Positions 9,573 through 20,134 of a stretch of DNA of 64,000 bases are shown piece by piece (within the stretch, counting starts at the first letter, position 1; the number at the start of each line of letters is the position of its first letter). A program made the translations under genes and the position numbers. Source of the DNA: Anaerolineae bacterium (lineage in GTDB: Bacteria > Chloroflexota > Anaerolineae > Aggregatilineales > Phototrophicaceae); assembly GCA_022823945.1 (NCBI GenBank), contig JAJEBK010000009.1:124001-188000 (forward strand), written 5' to 3'. Below the pieces are notes generated by a model. It saw only the letters and a list, made by a program, of their open reading frames with translations. It made no database searches and was not told where the DNA came from.

Positions 9573-12500
9573 CGGTAACGGTCCACCAGATAATCGAGCA
9601 GGGCGTTCTCCTGCACTTTGTAAATTGTGCCACCATCTACGGCAAAGGCAACCGTCAGCAAACTGCGGTCTACCATGCGCTGGAACTTCTCCAAGCCTTC
9701 GGGCGTGGCAAGCGCCGCCTCGTAATCACTGACGATAATATACTTGACGGCGTAGAGATGCAGCAGATCGACAGCGATATCGATGCTGCCGGTGTTATAA
9801 AACTGGCGGACATTCGCATCGCGCTGGTTGATCATCTGGTGCATGGGGAAGAGGGTGCGCTGCTGCCGCTGATGGAAGTTCCAGCCCAGCACAGACGGCA
9901 ATCCCGTCGCGATGGATATGCGCCCGTTGTACTGGTATTCACTGGGAAAGTGCCGGCCTTCCATGATGACTGGCGAGCCATCGACATGCTCTTGCAGCCA
10001 GCGTATCAGCGCGAGGTCGGTGCGCAACGGTATCGCAGTGGGCGGGCCTCCCGTTTCAGCGAATTGGAAATGCTCCGCCAGCCGCATGTAATCGAGGCCA
10101 TTGAGCGTCAAGGGAGTTTCGGCTGCCATCCTGTCAAAGGAACGACCCCGCGTCGCCATAACCGGAAACAGCCCGGCAACGACAAAGAGCCCAAGGCAGG
10201 GCACGGTCCACAGCCAGCGCAATCCGGGGCTGAATGCTGCGCGGGACCACCACAGACACGCGAATGCCACGCCGCCGACAATGCTCAGCAGCAGCCAGGC
10301 TTGGATGTAGAACTTGAACACAGTATTTTGTCGGCCGATATCGCCGCCGATTACGATGATTTCCACGCCCAGCGTCAGCACCAGCGTCAAACCAGCCAAT
10401 ACCAGGGCAAAGCGCAGCGCCAGCGACTGCCCGGAACGGAAGAACAGCCAGGTGATCCAGCACACCAGTGGCAGCACAATCAGCGCGACTTGCACATGCG
10501 CCAATGTCATCGTCACAGCCATCAGCAAAATCGCCGCGCTGCCAGCCAATGCCCAGCGCAGTCGCCACCAGTTGGCTTGCAGGCTTTGCACGCGCGTCGT
10601 TCGCAGCCAGTGCGCCGTATCCCAAACCAGCAGCGAAACCAGCAGAAACAAGAAAAAGCCGTGAATATCCAGATAAGCCCAAAGCGGCGTCTTTCCCCCT
10701 TGCCAAAGCTCGATGCTGCCGTAGCTCGCTGCGTACCACGAGGTATAGGGCAGGGCAAATGCCCAGCACAGCAGCGCAAAGCCACCCAGCGTCGCCACCA
10801 GGTCCAGCGCCGATGCCCGCGTCAGCCAGTGGCGCAGGGCGAACCAGCCAATCGCCAGTCCCATGCACAGCAACAGTGCTGTCCGCACAGCCTTGGCGAC
10901 TTCGGAAAATAAGAGCGACGAACCGAACAAGTAGTCAAAATTGTTGGCGGCAATGGCCGAAAGCAAAGCGACAATCAGCGCCGCGACGCCGAGGAACGCT
11001 GCAAAGAAGCGCGCATCGGGCACGGGCCGGAATGCGGACCGCCAGCGCAAATGCCAGGCATAAGCCAAGCCCACCAGCGCAAAGAGCAGCATGGACGGAA
11101 AATCCCAGGTGTTGGTCGCCTGCATAATGCCGACTGTCAGCGCCAGAAGCGCCAGCGCCAGCCACCGCTCCAGCAAGCCTCGCCGCTCGCGCCCGATCTG
11201 CACCAGCTCGCTGAACAGGCAGAGCGCCGTCAGCAATATAAAAGGCATATTGATCATGTGCGCGTGCAGATCGCCATACACAAATGTGAAGAAGGGCATC
11301 TCGGTGATCGCGCCACCCCGAACGCCAGGGGTCTCGGCCAAAATGCGCGAAGGACCCCAATACCAGCGGTCACTGCCGATCGGCAACTGTTCGCCGGCCA
11401 GCGCCCGACCCAGTCCGCGGACGATGCTGCCTGCCAACTGCGCAGAATTGTCAAGTTCGTAGCGCAGCGAATCGACCAACGATCCCGCAGCCGCGCGTTC
11501 TGCCAATTCCTGGCGCGCTTCGACAGAGATGGCGAAATCGTTCGCCGCCAGGTATTCGTCAACCAGGAAAGGCTCCAAGCCCTCGGGGATGCTGTAGCCG
11601 CCCAGCCGAGCAAAGCCATGCCCCAACACGCGCACGGTATCGAGGTTGCCCAGCACGACGCACAGCAGCAGCGCCATCCCGCCAGCCAGCCAGGCGCTGC
11701 CACAGGCGCGGCTGCGTTTTGCGCTGCCTCCGCCATCATGTCTGCACAGGCGGTCGGTGATATTGAACGCGGCAGAAAATGCGCCCATCCCTGTCAGGCT
11801 GAAGATCGTGGGGATCATCAAATTATAGGCGAAGGCGGGCATGATCCCCAACAGCAGCGCCGGCGCGCCCAGCAGCACATAACCGAAATAATAATAGTTG
11901 ATGAAACCGCCCGCGAACCACGGATCAATGGGCGGGAAGGTCGTACTGCGCAGCACGCCATTCAAAAAGGCGAAGTCCATGGGTTTCTCGCCGCCTTTGT
12001 AGGGGTGCCACAAATCCGGGTTGGTCAGTCGAACGCCGATCATCAGCAAAAAAGCCGCGATCGAAAGCAGCTCCATCCAAGCCAGCCGCCGCCAATGCTC
12101 GCGCAGAAAATCCGACAGCCGCCGGCGATTGCGAAAACCGACCAGGGCGCTGAGCAAAGCAACCAACAGCAGCGACAAGACCAGGCCAGCCTGCGACCAT
12201 AGCGGAATCTTCAAGCTGGAAACCGCCCAGGCCAGCCAGGCAATTAGAAGCATGCCCACCAGCTTGCTGACGCCATAGCCGCCATCAGCCAAATTGGGAA
12301 AGATGCTGTGCACCAGCGGAAAAACCAGCACGCCGATGAGGAAGATCGCCGCGTACCAGACGATTACGCCTGCGACCTGATTGGTGTTGGCGATGCTCTC
12401 GCTAAAGAAGCGCTCCGACCAGGTCCCGCCCGCCGTTTGTGTCACGAGTTCTTCTGGCGGGAACATCAGCGCGGTCGGAGCCTGCTCGGCATCTTCCAGA

Positions 12501-15472
12501 TTCCAGTAGAACACGCCCAGGTCTTGCGCCACCTCGGCGTCCGTTCGCAATTCCTGATGCTGGAGCAGCGATACCTGGCTGAAAATGGCTTCGACCCGCT
12601 CCTGCGAATACTCGTCGGTCTTGCGAAAGATGAAAACGGCTGGATGATCATAAACATGATAGGCTTCGTCGGCTTCCAGCTCGTCCAGCCACACGGGCGA
12701 ATCATAGGTCGGCAGATGTTGGTCGGAAACGCGCCAGGGACCCCATTCAAAAGGCTCGTCTATGGTGAGTTCGAGTTCATAACCCAATTCGCCGGCAAAC
12801 AGCTTCTCATAATAGAGCGTCGACAGCGGCCAGCGTTTCAAGTTGCGCCGCAGGTGATCGTAGAAACGGTTGCTGGCGATGGTGAGGTAGTCGCCCAGCT
12901 CGAGGCTGCGCAGGATGTCATCCCGCTTGATCTGGTTATCGACCGGATATGACATAATCTGGTCGATTGAGTTGACCAGACCGTACCAGGCTTGCGTGCC
13001 GCGACAGTCGCGGGGGCGGAAGCTGCCGGCTGGCAAATCGTCCGCCAGGCTCATCCCGCTGGGCAAATCGCAGGTATGGATGCCGGTGACACGGTTGTCC
13101 CAAGTGCCTTCTACCAGCACCACCGAGCCCGAGCCAACGACATCGCCGCTGCCCGACAAAGTCTCTACTTCAAATGTATAGGTATCGCCAGCGCTGACTT
13201 CGGCCGGATTCGCAAACGGGATATCATAGGCCGCGCCAAGGGCATGCTTGTCGCGCGGCAAATTCTCGTACAGGGTCGCTTCTGCCAGGACCGTTGTGCC
13301 GTCTGCCTCGTACACGCGGATGACGAGGTGTTCTGGCTCTGCATCGTCGTGCGGGTCGAAGAGGTGTGGCGCATGCACCGACGATATCACGCCGCTGGCT
13401 GGCGCAACGAAAGCCTGGCGTCTTGCTTCGGTCTCTTGATAGAGGTTCGTGCCCAGATAAGGCGCGTTTTCAAAGCCGGGCAGGGGCACGCCGCTGTTGT
13501 GAAAGGCGATATTTATCAAGGGGGCGCGGCTGTCTGCGCCATCTATGCGTATGGCAAAGTCGCCTGGCACCTGCTCAAAAAGATAGCGCGAACCCTGCAC
13601 GAGCGTCGTCTGGTGCTGGTATCTGCCCGCGCTCATCAACCCCCAAATCAAGGCGAATCCCAGCGTGAAGCCGCCCAGCACAATGACGCGCCCACGGCGG
13701 AATCCGGGCGCGATGCCAGCAAACAGCAAGATCAGCCCCAAACCAATCGCCGTGATGGCGGTGGCGTCGGCAGCGACTCCCAGCGCATGCGCGGCACCGA
13801 CGGCGGCGAAGAACGCGCCAAAAAACAACAGCAGACCGGCCGCGATAGGCGAACTTCGCTCGGCGGACTGCGCTCGTCGCCACAATTCGACCAGGCACCA
13901 GCCGGCCAACACAGCCAGCGCGCCATAGAGCGGCAGATAATAGCGGATCGTCATGGCGAAGAGCCGCGCCATCCAGATCGTGTAGCCGCCGACCCAAACC
14001 AGCAGCAGCAGTTGACGAGTTGAGTCCGCGCCCAACCTCAGCACTCGCAGCGCCGACCAGCCCCAGCCAAACCAGCCCAGGACGCCGAAAGTGATGCCCA
14101 TGCCCCAAAACAGCATGTCCTTGGCTGGATGCACGATCGAAGACTTCGCCAACCACTGCCAGTTGGGAGGGAATTCTTGCGGACTGGAAACAGTGACGCT
14201 GACGCGCTCCATATTCTCCAGCCAGCGGTCATTTGGCAAGATGTTGAGGAAGCCTGGTCCTGCAAAGGCGTATGGGTTCAGGATGCGGAAAGCCAGGAAT
14301 GCGCCGAATCCCGCCAGCAACAAACCGGCGACAGTGTGCAAGACGAGTTGCCGGCGCAGTTTGTTGCCCGGCTGGAAGGCGAGCGCGGGCAGCAGTTGTA
14401 CAGCAGCCGCCAGCACGATGATGCCCGCCAGGGGCGCCAGGTTGATGCGGCTGGCCACCGCCGCGCCACAAGCGATGCCAAACCACCAGTACGCGCCGTG
14501 CCTGCCATGTTGTTGGACCCCCACCGCGAAATAGAGCGCCAGACAAACCCAAAAACAGGCGATGGCATTGACTGTGCCGAAGTGCGCCAACTGGATCGCC
14601 AGAGGAGATGACGCATAGAAGAGAGCCGCCAGCAAGCCCACCCGATGATCATGAACGCGCCGACCCAACAGAAAAACGACCAGAATCGACAAACTGTCGA
14701 AGACCATGCTGATGCCGCGCCAAACCAGATGCGGTGCCAAAAAGTCGAAGAATGGCCAACCGGCTTCTGTGCCCGCGCGCAATATCTCGCTGCCAAAGTG
14801 CGCCAAAAATATAGGCAAAGTCCCATATACAAAGAAAGACTGCGTGGCATTGTGCGGGTTCAATGGCGAACAGCGCGTATCAAAATAGCCGCCGACCCCA
14901 GCGCTGGCTGGGTTATGGTATCGGCAATACAGCTCTTGCAGGTTGGTCGACTCGATGGCATCCCGCTGCACGAGTTCAGCGTGCATCAGGGGCGTTGCGG
15001 CGCGTGCCAGCAAGACATCCACCTGCCGCGAACGCAGCGCATTTTGAGCGGCTGTCATGTCCCGGTAGCTGGCGACCGATCTGTCATTTGTCAGCCAGTG
15101 CGCCGCCTCAGCCGAGAATGTGCCCGCTACCACGCCCAGCCGCAAGGAAGCTGCGTTGAGAATGTCATATTGTGTTTGGACAGCGGGTCCCTGGGCATGG
15201 GCGATGATCTGCTGTCGAGGGAAATTGACTTCGTCCGGCGTAAAATTGTTGGCACCGCCGAAGTGTGGCAGCGACAACAAGGTCAGGAACATCTCGTCGG
15301 GATGCGTGTGCGAATAGTCATCCCAATTTTGTCCGACCAGGCGCAGGCCAACGCCATATATCAACACCAGCGCCAGCAGCAGGCTGATGATGATGCCTCG
15401 CCTCGAAAGCGCGTGTCGCAACGGCATAAGCCGCGCTGCCCGGATTTCGTTATGCGCTGGCGCTTGCGTCAT
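9569..15472 (-). CDS. giant fusion protein: N-terminal GT39/PMT-like glycosyltransferase + C-terminal DUF2298
   Basis: 1967 aa; N-half THPDEMFL...ASSPLAIQLAHFGTVNAIACFWVCLALYFA; C-half GEKPMDFAFLNGVLRSTTFPPIDPWFAGGFINYYYFGYVL, NTVFKFYIQAW, GLPSVLGWNFHQRQQR. Confidence 0.88.
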   Translation of the reverse strand: MTQAPAHNEIRAARLMPLRHALSRRGIIISLLLALVLIYGVGLRLVGQNWDDYSHTHPDEMFLTLLSLPHFGGANNFTPDEVNFPRQQIIAHAQGPAVQTQYDILNAASLRLGVVAGTFSAEAAHWLTNDRSVASYRDMTAAQNALRSRQVDVLLARAATPLMHAELVQRDAIESTNLQELYCRYHNPASAGVGGYFDTRCSPLNPHNATQSFFVYGTLPIFLAHFGSEILRAGTEAGWPFFDFLAPHLVWRGISMVFDSLSILVVFLLGRRVHDHRVGLLAALFYASSPLAIQLAHFGTVNAIACFWVCLALYFAVGVQQHGRHGAYWWFGIACGAAVASRINLAPLAGIIVLAAAVQLLPALAFQPGNKLRRQLVLHTVAGLLLAGFGAFLAFRILNPYAFAGPGFLNILPNDRWLENMERVSVTVSSPQEFPPNWQWLAKSSIVHPAKDMLFWGMGITFGVLGWFGWGWSALRVLRLGADSTRQLLLLVWVGGYTIWMARLFAMTIRYYLPLYGALAVLAGWCLVELWRRAQSAERSSPIAAGLLLFFGAFFAAVGAAHALGVAADATAITAIGLGLILLFAGIAPGFRRGRVIVLGGFTLGFALIWGLMSAGRYQHQTTLVQGSRYLFEQVPGDFAIRIDGADSRAPLINIAFHNSGVPLPGFENAPYLGTNLYQETEARRQAFVAPASGVISSVHAPHLFDPHDDAEPEHLVIRVYEADGTTVLAEATLYENLPRDKHALGAAYDIPFANPAEVSAGDTYTFEVETLSGSGDVVGSGSVVLVEGTWDNRVTGIHTCDLPSGMSLADDLPAGSFRPRDCRGTQAWYGLVNSIDQIMSYPVDNQIKRDDILRSLELGDYLTIASNRFYDHLRRNLKRWPLSTLYYEKLFAGELGYELELTIDEPFEWGPWRVSDQHLPTYDSPVWLDELEADEAYHVYDHPAVFIFRKTDEYSQERVEAIFSQVSLLQHQELRTDAEVAQDLGVFYWNLEDAEQAPTALMFPPEELVTQTAGGTWSERFFSESIANTNQVAGVIVWYAAIFLIGVLVFPLVHSIFPNLADGGYGVSKLVGMLLIAWLAWAVSSLKIPLWSQAGLVLSLLLVALLSALVGFRNRRRLSDFLREHWRRLAWMELLSIAAFLLMIGVRLTNPDLWHPYKGGEKPMDFAFLNGVLRSTTFPPIDPWFAGGFINYYYFGYVLLGAPALLLGIMPAFAYNLMIPTIFSLTGMGAFSAAFNITDRLCRHDGGGSAKRSRACGSAWLAGGMALLLCVVLGNLDTVRVLGHGFARLGGYSIPEGLEPFLVDEYLAANDFAISVEARQELAERAAAGSLVDSLRYELDNSAQLAGSIVRGLGRALAGEQLPIGSDRWYWGPSRILAETPGVRGGAITEMPFFTFVYGDLHAHMINMPFILLTALCLFSELVQIGRERRGLLERWLALALLALTVGIMQATNTWDFPSMLLFALVGLAYAWHLRWRSAFRPVPDARFFAAFLGVAALIVALLSAIAANNFDYLFGSSLLFSEVAKAVRTALLLCMGLAIGWFALRHWLTRASALDLVATLGGFALLCWAFALPYTSWYAASYGSIELWQGGKTPLWAYLDIHGFFLFLLVSLLVWDTAHWLRTTRVQSLQANWWRLRWALAGSAAILLMAVTMTLAHVQVALIVLPLVCWITWLFFRSGQSLALRFALVLAGLTLVLTLGVEIIVIGGDIGRQNTVFKFYIQAWLLLSIVGGVAFACLWWSRAAFSPGLRWLWTVPCLGLFVVAGLFPVMATRGRSFDRMAAETPLTLNGLDYMRLAEHFQFAETGGPPTAIPLRTDLALIRWLQEHVDGSPVIMEGRHFPSEYQYNGRISIATGLPSVLGWNFHQRQQRTLFPMHQMINQRDANVRQFYNTGSIDIAVDLLHLYAVKYIIVSDYEAALATPEGLEKFQRMVDRSLLTVAFAVDGGTIYKVQENALLDYLVDRYR

Positions 15473-18285
15473 GATGCGTATTGATCAATGAAGTCTTGCA
15501 AGCCCTGTTGCCCCAAAGCCGGCACGCGATAGACATAGAAGCCGCGGTTGGGGTGCTGCGCTTCTATGAACAAGCCTCTGCCTTGCGGAAACCACTGCGC
15601 CAGCATGATCGGCGTTTCCGGGTCGCTGTTGGCATAGAAGAAGAGCAAATCGCGCTGAGGATCCAGCGGCCACCGGGTTGGGCTGTGGGCGTTGCGGCGT
15701 ATTAGCGAGGGTATGTCGTCAATGAAACCCCCATTGTCGAAGTACATGACGCCCGCCTCGATGCCAACCGCCCGATGATCCAGCCAATGGGGAATCGCCA
15801 CGACAAAAGCATTGCCAAAGCTGCCATCACTATCCACAAATCCGCGCAGTAATGTGCCAGCCTCGACATAAGGATGCGACGAGGCGTTGAAGTTGTCGGT
15901 GAAATAGCCGAAGTAATAGTCGGCATTGAATTCGTTTGAAGCCAAAATCACCAGCGCCCCGAAGCCGATGCCAGCCAGCAACCCGAGCAGCTTCGGCAGG
16001 CAGCGAAAGATCTGGCGGCAGACCAAAGCCAGGGGCAGCGCGGCGATGAGATAACTCGGCGTGATGGCTGCGCTGGCGCGGGAAAAGCTCGGCACTTCGA
16101 TCGGGAAAGACAGAGCCAGCGCCGATGACAGATGCGCAAAAATCAGAAAAGCCGGCGCATACCAAACAAATGAGTCGCGCTTCTTTATCATCAGCACGAT
16201 CCAGGCGGCCACGCCCAATAACATAAAGGCGGCTGAGATGGGATCCATAGCTGGTTTGTCGGGCGCGCTGGTGATGAAAGTTTGCTCGCCATTGTAGTGA
16301 TACATCAGGAATTGGTCGTGCCAGTTTTTCAAAAAACGGGCGCCGCTTTCCAGCAAGAACTCTGTGCGTTCTTCTTCAGAAACGGGCATATCGCCAAACA
16401 TGCGCGTGCTGGTGCGCCGCATATAAGCTTCCGGATATTCTGTCCAATAGCGCATAATCGGCATAAAGACAGTGAAAGCGATGCCGGCCAGCACCGCCAG
16501 ATTCAGCAGATAGCTGGCGCGCGTGCGCCATGAATATCGGCGTATAAACAAGGCGATGCACACGCCGGCCACGAGGGAGGCGGGGAGCATGCGCATGGCT
16601 TGATAGCTGATCAAGCCATATCCGAGCAGCAATCCAGCCACAATATAATAGGAACGGCGGTTGCTGCGCAGCGCTCGCACAAAAAATATCATGATGGCGG
16701 GCACCCAAAACGAAGTTGTATTGATGCGCATGCCCTGCCTGCCCAGCACCACATGCCAAAAGCTGCCTGCCACCAAGCCCAGCATGGCCAAGCCAACGAT
16801 CAGCGCCCATTTTCGATCGCGCTGCAAGCCGTAGAAGATTTCCACTGTCATCCAAAACATCAGCGGCATCGCCAAAAGCGTCCACAACGCCGACATGTGT
16901 TTCAGCGCGAAGTGGTCGAAGTTCATGCCTTCCTGGCTGGCCATGATAGACAGCAGGTAAAAGTGCAGCGGCTCGCGGCCACCGATATTTTGCATAAAGA
17001 TGCGATAATCATCATGGTAATAGATCTTGTGGGCATCCTGGATTTTCTCGACCAGGTCGCCATACATATAGCGCGGATATTGGCCCAGCATGTCATAGCG
17101 GAAGCTGAAACCGAGGATTATTAACAAGACGAAGCCGATAATCACGCCTCGATATTTGCGCCAGCGGATGCGCCGCCAATGGTCGATGGCATCCGTCACC
17201 CAATCAAAGACATTCCAGCGCAGCGGCGCAAAGATGAAGCACCACAGCAACGAAGCGCCAAACCACACTTTGATCGTGTCCAGCGGTATGAAGTTGCCGG
17301 TCGAGTTCTCCCACACATGCAGGCTACCAATGCAGGCGATCACGATCATCACGACCCGCAATGGACTGATTTCGCGCCAAATGGGGGGTCGCAATGGCTG
17401 CCGCTTGCTGGTCAGGGCAGGTGCTTCTGTTGCCGACGCGCTTGCATTTGGCGGTTGATGCATGCGCTGGCGAATCCACCGAAAGCCCAGATTGATGCCC
17501 AGCCAGACAATTCCGCCGATGGCAAAGCGCAGAAGACCGTCAGCCGCCAGTCCTACAGATTGGTCAAATGGCGCGCTCAGAGAAGTCGCCAGCACAAAGA
17601 CGGCGCTGAGGCAAATTAGCGCAGGGATAATGCGCGCCAGCCAGCGCCAGCGATCGATTTCGTCGAGCCTTCGCCAGCCAGCGCGCAATTGCTGCCAATG
17701 GCCAACAAATTCCGCCAGCAGCCACAGCAGGAAGCCCGCCCACAAATAGGGTGCTGCAACTTGCATCGAATAGTAATTTGTACGCGGGATCTCTGGCGTG
17801 CCGCGCCCATAGACACTGCCGATATAGGCAAATAAAACGGCAGCCAAATACAGAACCAGCTGCAAATGCTTGCCCTGCAACAGCCGCCCGGTCGCCAGTT
17901 GCCATCCGCCTGCTCCCCCCGCTTCATGCGCCGACCGCGGCACAGGCGTTGCCGGCTCATTTTGCTGGGGTATTGGCGTGGCTGTGCGTTGGATGCGCTG
18001 CCTGGTTGCCAGTGGTTTTCTGATCAACAAGCCGAGAAGCTGCGCAACCGTCAACTCTTGCAAGGATGTTTCCAGGTTGGCATCCGCTGTGGATTCAGGA
18101 TTTTCTGGTCGAGCCGGGTCGTCAGTCGCTTGTCTATCTTGTTCGCTGTTCAACTGGTCATCCTCTGCGAGAGCCTGTTCTGTCGCATTGAGCGTGCTGC
18201 CCTGGCTTGCCGCGTCGCGACTATCGTTTGGCGCTTCGCTATTTTCACCTGGGCTTGTATGATTTTCGTCCATTGTAGCGACCAA
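15469..18285 (-). CDS. glycosyltransferase family 39-like membrane protein
   Basis: 938 aa, many TM segments, RYMYGDLVEKIQDAHKIYYHDDYRIFMQNIGGREPLHFYLL; ATGA overlap with next gene. Confidence 0.78.
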   Translation of the reverse strand: MVATMDENHTSPGENSEAPNDSRDAASQGSTLNATEQALAEDDQLNSEQDRQATDDPARPENPESTADANLETSLQELTVAQLLGLLIRKPLATRQRIQRTATPIPQQNEPATPVPRSAHEAGGAGGWQLATGRLLQGKHLQLVLYLAAVLFAYIGSVYGRGTPEIPRTNYYSMQVAAPYLWAGFLLWLLAEFVGHWQQLRAGWRRLDEIDRWRWLARIIPALICLSAVFVLATSLSAPFDQSVGLAADGLLRFAIGGIVWLGINLGFRWIRQRMHQPPNASASATEAPALTSKRQPLRPPIWREISPLRVVMIVIACIGSLHVWENSTGNFIPLDTIKVWFGASLLWCFIFAPLRWNVFDWVTDAIDHWRRIRWRKYRGVIIGFVLLIILGFSFRYDMLGQYPRYMYGDLVEKIQDAHKIYYHDDYRIFMQNIGGREPLHFYLLSIMASQEGMNFDHFALKHMSALWTLLAMPLMFWMTVEIFYGLQRDRKWALIVGLAMLGLVAGSFWHVVLGRQGMRINTTSFWVPAIMIFFVRALRSNRRSYYIVAGLLLGYGLISYQAMRMLPASLVAGVCIALFIRRYSWRTRASYLLNLAVLAGIAFTVFMPIMRYWTEYPEAYMRRTSTRMFGDMPVSEEERTEFLLESGARFLKNWHDQFLMYHYNGEQTFITSAPDKPAMDPISAAFMLLGVAAWIVLMIKKRDSFVWYAPAFLIFAHLSSALALSFPIEVPSFSRASAAITPSYLIAALPLALVCRQIFRCLPKLLGLLAGIGFGALVILASNEFNADYYFGYFTDNFNASSHPYVEAGTLLRGFVDSDGSFGNAFVVAIPHWLDHRAVGIEAGVMYFDNGGFIDDIPSLIRRNAHSPTRWPLDPQRDLLFFYANSDPETPIMLAQWFPQGRGLFIEAQHPNRGFYVYRVPALGQQGLQDFIDQYAS

Positions 18286-18301
18286 TTCTTGCTATTCCCT
18301 A

Positions 18302-19549
18302 TCATTTGCGCGCATGCTGCAGGAACAATTCCTCATAGCTTTGCACGGTTCTGTCAAATGAAAAAATCCGCGCGATCTCTTCCCGCGGTTTTGTATAGCT
18401 GGCACGATCTTCAAGCACAGCCAGCACAGCCTCGCCAATCGAGATGGCATCGCCCGCCTTCGCCAATACCCCCATGCCTGTCACCTGCACTGGCACGCGC
18501 CCGCCGGCAATGTCTGTCATAACCACCGCTGTGCCGCACAGCATGGCTTCGACCTGCACCAAGGCAAAACAGTCGCTGTCGCTGGGCAGCACCAACACAT
18601 CGCAGGCAGCATAAAAGTTTGCCAGTTCTTGTGGGTCGCGCAAGAGGCCCAAAAAGATAAGCTGCGATTGGTATTTTTTGACCAGGGCTTCGTGCCGCTG
18701 CCAGGTGCCTTCGTAGGGAATGTCGTATTCGCCGGCGAAGATGATACGCGCGTGCGGATGGCGCTTGTTGATGACATCCAGCGCGCGGATCAGCAGGTCG
18801 GGCCGTTTTTCCTGCACGAATCGGCCCGAAAAGCCGATGACTGGTCCGCCTTTGTGCTGCCAGGCGGCGCGCCACTCGCTTGCCTTTGCCTGGTTGGGCA
18901 ATGGGATCTGCACCGGCGGATAAATGATGCGCACCTTGTCACGAAATGGCCGCAGGTAATACGAGTTGTCCGCATAATCATCGCTGTAACCGACCAGACA
19001 GGCGACTCGCCGCGCCATCTGCTTGTACAAGGCGAACATGACACTTGTGATGAGGCGATTGAAGCGCCCCGCTGGCAAGATCAAGTCGCCGTGATGTGTG
19101 GCGATGAGCTTGACGCCAGCCAAGCCCGACAGAAAAGCAACCAGCGCCGTCTCCAGCAGCGGGATATGTATGTTGACGATGTCGTGCTGGCGGATGAGGC
19201 GGTAAATCTGCCAGGGATAGGTGGGCATGATAAAGCCACGGCTGATGCGCACCGGCGCCCACAAACGCACAACGCGCACGCCATTGAGCATGGCCTCTCC
19301 ACGCGGCAGCGCCTTCGTATGCTGCGAAGCCACGACGGTGACCTCGTGCCCGCGCTGCACCAGCGCCTCTGCCAGCATTCGCACATAATTCGTCAAGCCG
19401 GTGGAATGCGGGTAATAATAGAGGAGCAGCATCAAGATCTTGAGCTTGCGCTGGACGGCCGGTTTTCCGGCAGAAGACATCGTGTATGCCAATCGTTGCT
19501 GAACGCAGCGGCGCATTCTATCACAATCGCTTTTTGCGCATAGTCCCAA
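18302..19549 (-). CDS. glycosyltransferase family 4 (GT-B)
   Basis: YYPHSTGLTNYVRMLAEALVQRGHEVTVV, VIGFSGRFVQEKRPDLLIRAL, ACDVLVLPSDSDCFALVQVEAMLCGTAVV; initiator possibly the internal Met of MSSAGKP. Confidence 0.9.
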   Translation of the reverse strand: MGLCAKSDCDRMRRCVQQRLAYTMSSAGKPAVQRKLKILMLLLYYYPHSTGLTNYVRMLAEALVQRGHEVTVVASQHTKALPRGEAMLNGVRVVRLWAPVRISRGFIMPTYPWQIYRLIRQHDIVNIHIPLLETALVAFLSGLAGVKLIATHHGDLILPAGRFNRLITSVMFALYKQMARRVACLVGYSDDYADNSYYLRPFRDKVRIIYPPVQIPLPNQAKASEWRAAWQHKGGPVIGFSGRFVQEKRPDLLIRALDVINKRHPHARIIFAGEYDIPYEGTWQRHEALVKKYQSQLIFLGLLRDPQELANFYAACDVLVLPSDSDCFALVQVEAMLCGTAVVMTDIAGGRVPVQVTGMGVLAKAGDAISIGEAVLAVLEDRASYTKPREEIARIFSFDRTVQSYEELFLQHARK

Positions 19550-19583
19550 GGGGCGTCAATAACAAGGCAATCACATCAAATTA

Positions 19584-19809
19584 TTTTGCCACCGAGTATA
19601 CCGAGATGAAGAGGTATGCCGAGAGTTTGTTGTACGCACATAATGAAAGTGGTTGCGCTTTGTGCCAATGTGGCGCGGGTGGTTCGCCGCTAGACGCCGT
19701 TTAGATTGCAAAATGTTTCCTTTTCTCGCGTAAGTCGCGTCGACACGGTGCAAAACCTTTGCTTTCCTCTCGGTGCACTCAAATGTACTCTGTGAACTCG
19801 GTGGCAAAG
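19584..19809. repeat. MITE-like intergenic element with 13-bp perfect terminal inverted repeats
   Basis: TTTGCCACCGAGT (19585-19597) vs ACTCGGTGGCAAA (19796-19808), exact reverse complements ~200 bp apart. Confidence 0.6.
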
Positions 19810-19879
19810 CGTTAGAGAGGATTCCCTAGCATTGAGTTTCATTTTAATACGATCGCCCTGCGCAATATACCACAGCGGC

Positions 19880-19908
19880 TTGACAAAGGCAGAGGCGAAC
19901 CCTAGACT
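19880..19908 (+). promoter_or_regulatory. sigma-70-type promoter for tRNA-Gly
   Basis: TTGACA (19880-19885) - 17 bp - TAGACT (19903-19908), 12 bp before the tRNA. Confidence 0.65.
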
Positions 19909-19919
19909 ACAGACGATGC

Positions 19920-19992
19920 GCGGGTATAGCTCAGTCGGTAGAGTGACTGCTTCCCAAGCAGTAGGTCACGGGTTCGAGTCCCGTTACCCGCT
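19920..19992 (+). tRNA. tRNA-Gly (anticodon CCC)
   Basis: Acceptor GCGGGTA/TACCCGC, D-arm AGCTCAGTCGGTAGAG, anticodon arm ACTGC-TTCCCAA-GCAGT, T-arm with GGTTCGAGTCC. Confidence 0.96.
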
Positions 19993-20134
19993 TTTAAGGG
20001 TTGTCCCGATATTTGTGTGCCAGCGCGTCTCGCCTATTGACTTGCGCGCAACTGGGCAATAGTATGGGCGCGAACCATTTTCTGTAACAGCAGCATGCGC
20101 GCCACCCGCTGCGCGCGCACAGGAGCGCAAACCC

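Noticed and set aside
9566-10912. 448-aa plus-strand ORF (and similar ones at 11051, 12992, 31999)
   Set aside because: Antisense shadows of confidently assigned genes; no recognisable family.
19486-20062. Short ORFs around the MITE-like element and across tRNA-Gly
   Set aside because: Overlap a tRNA and a repeat; no protein-like composition.
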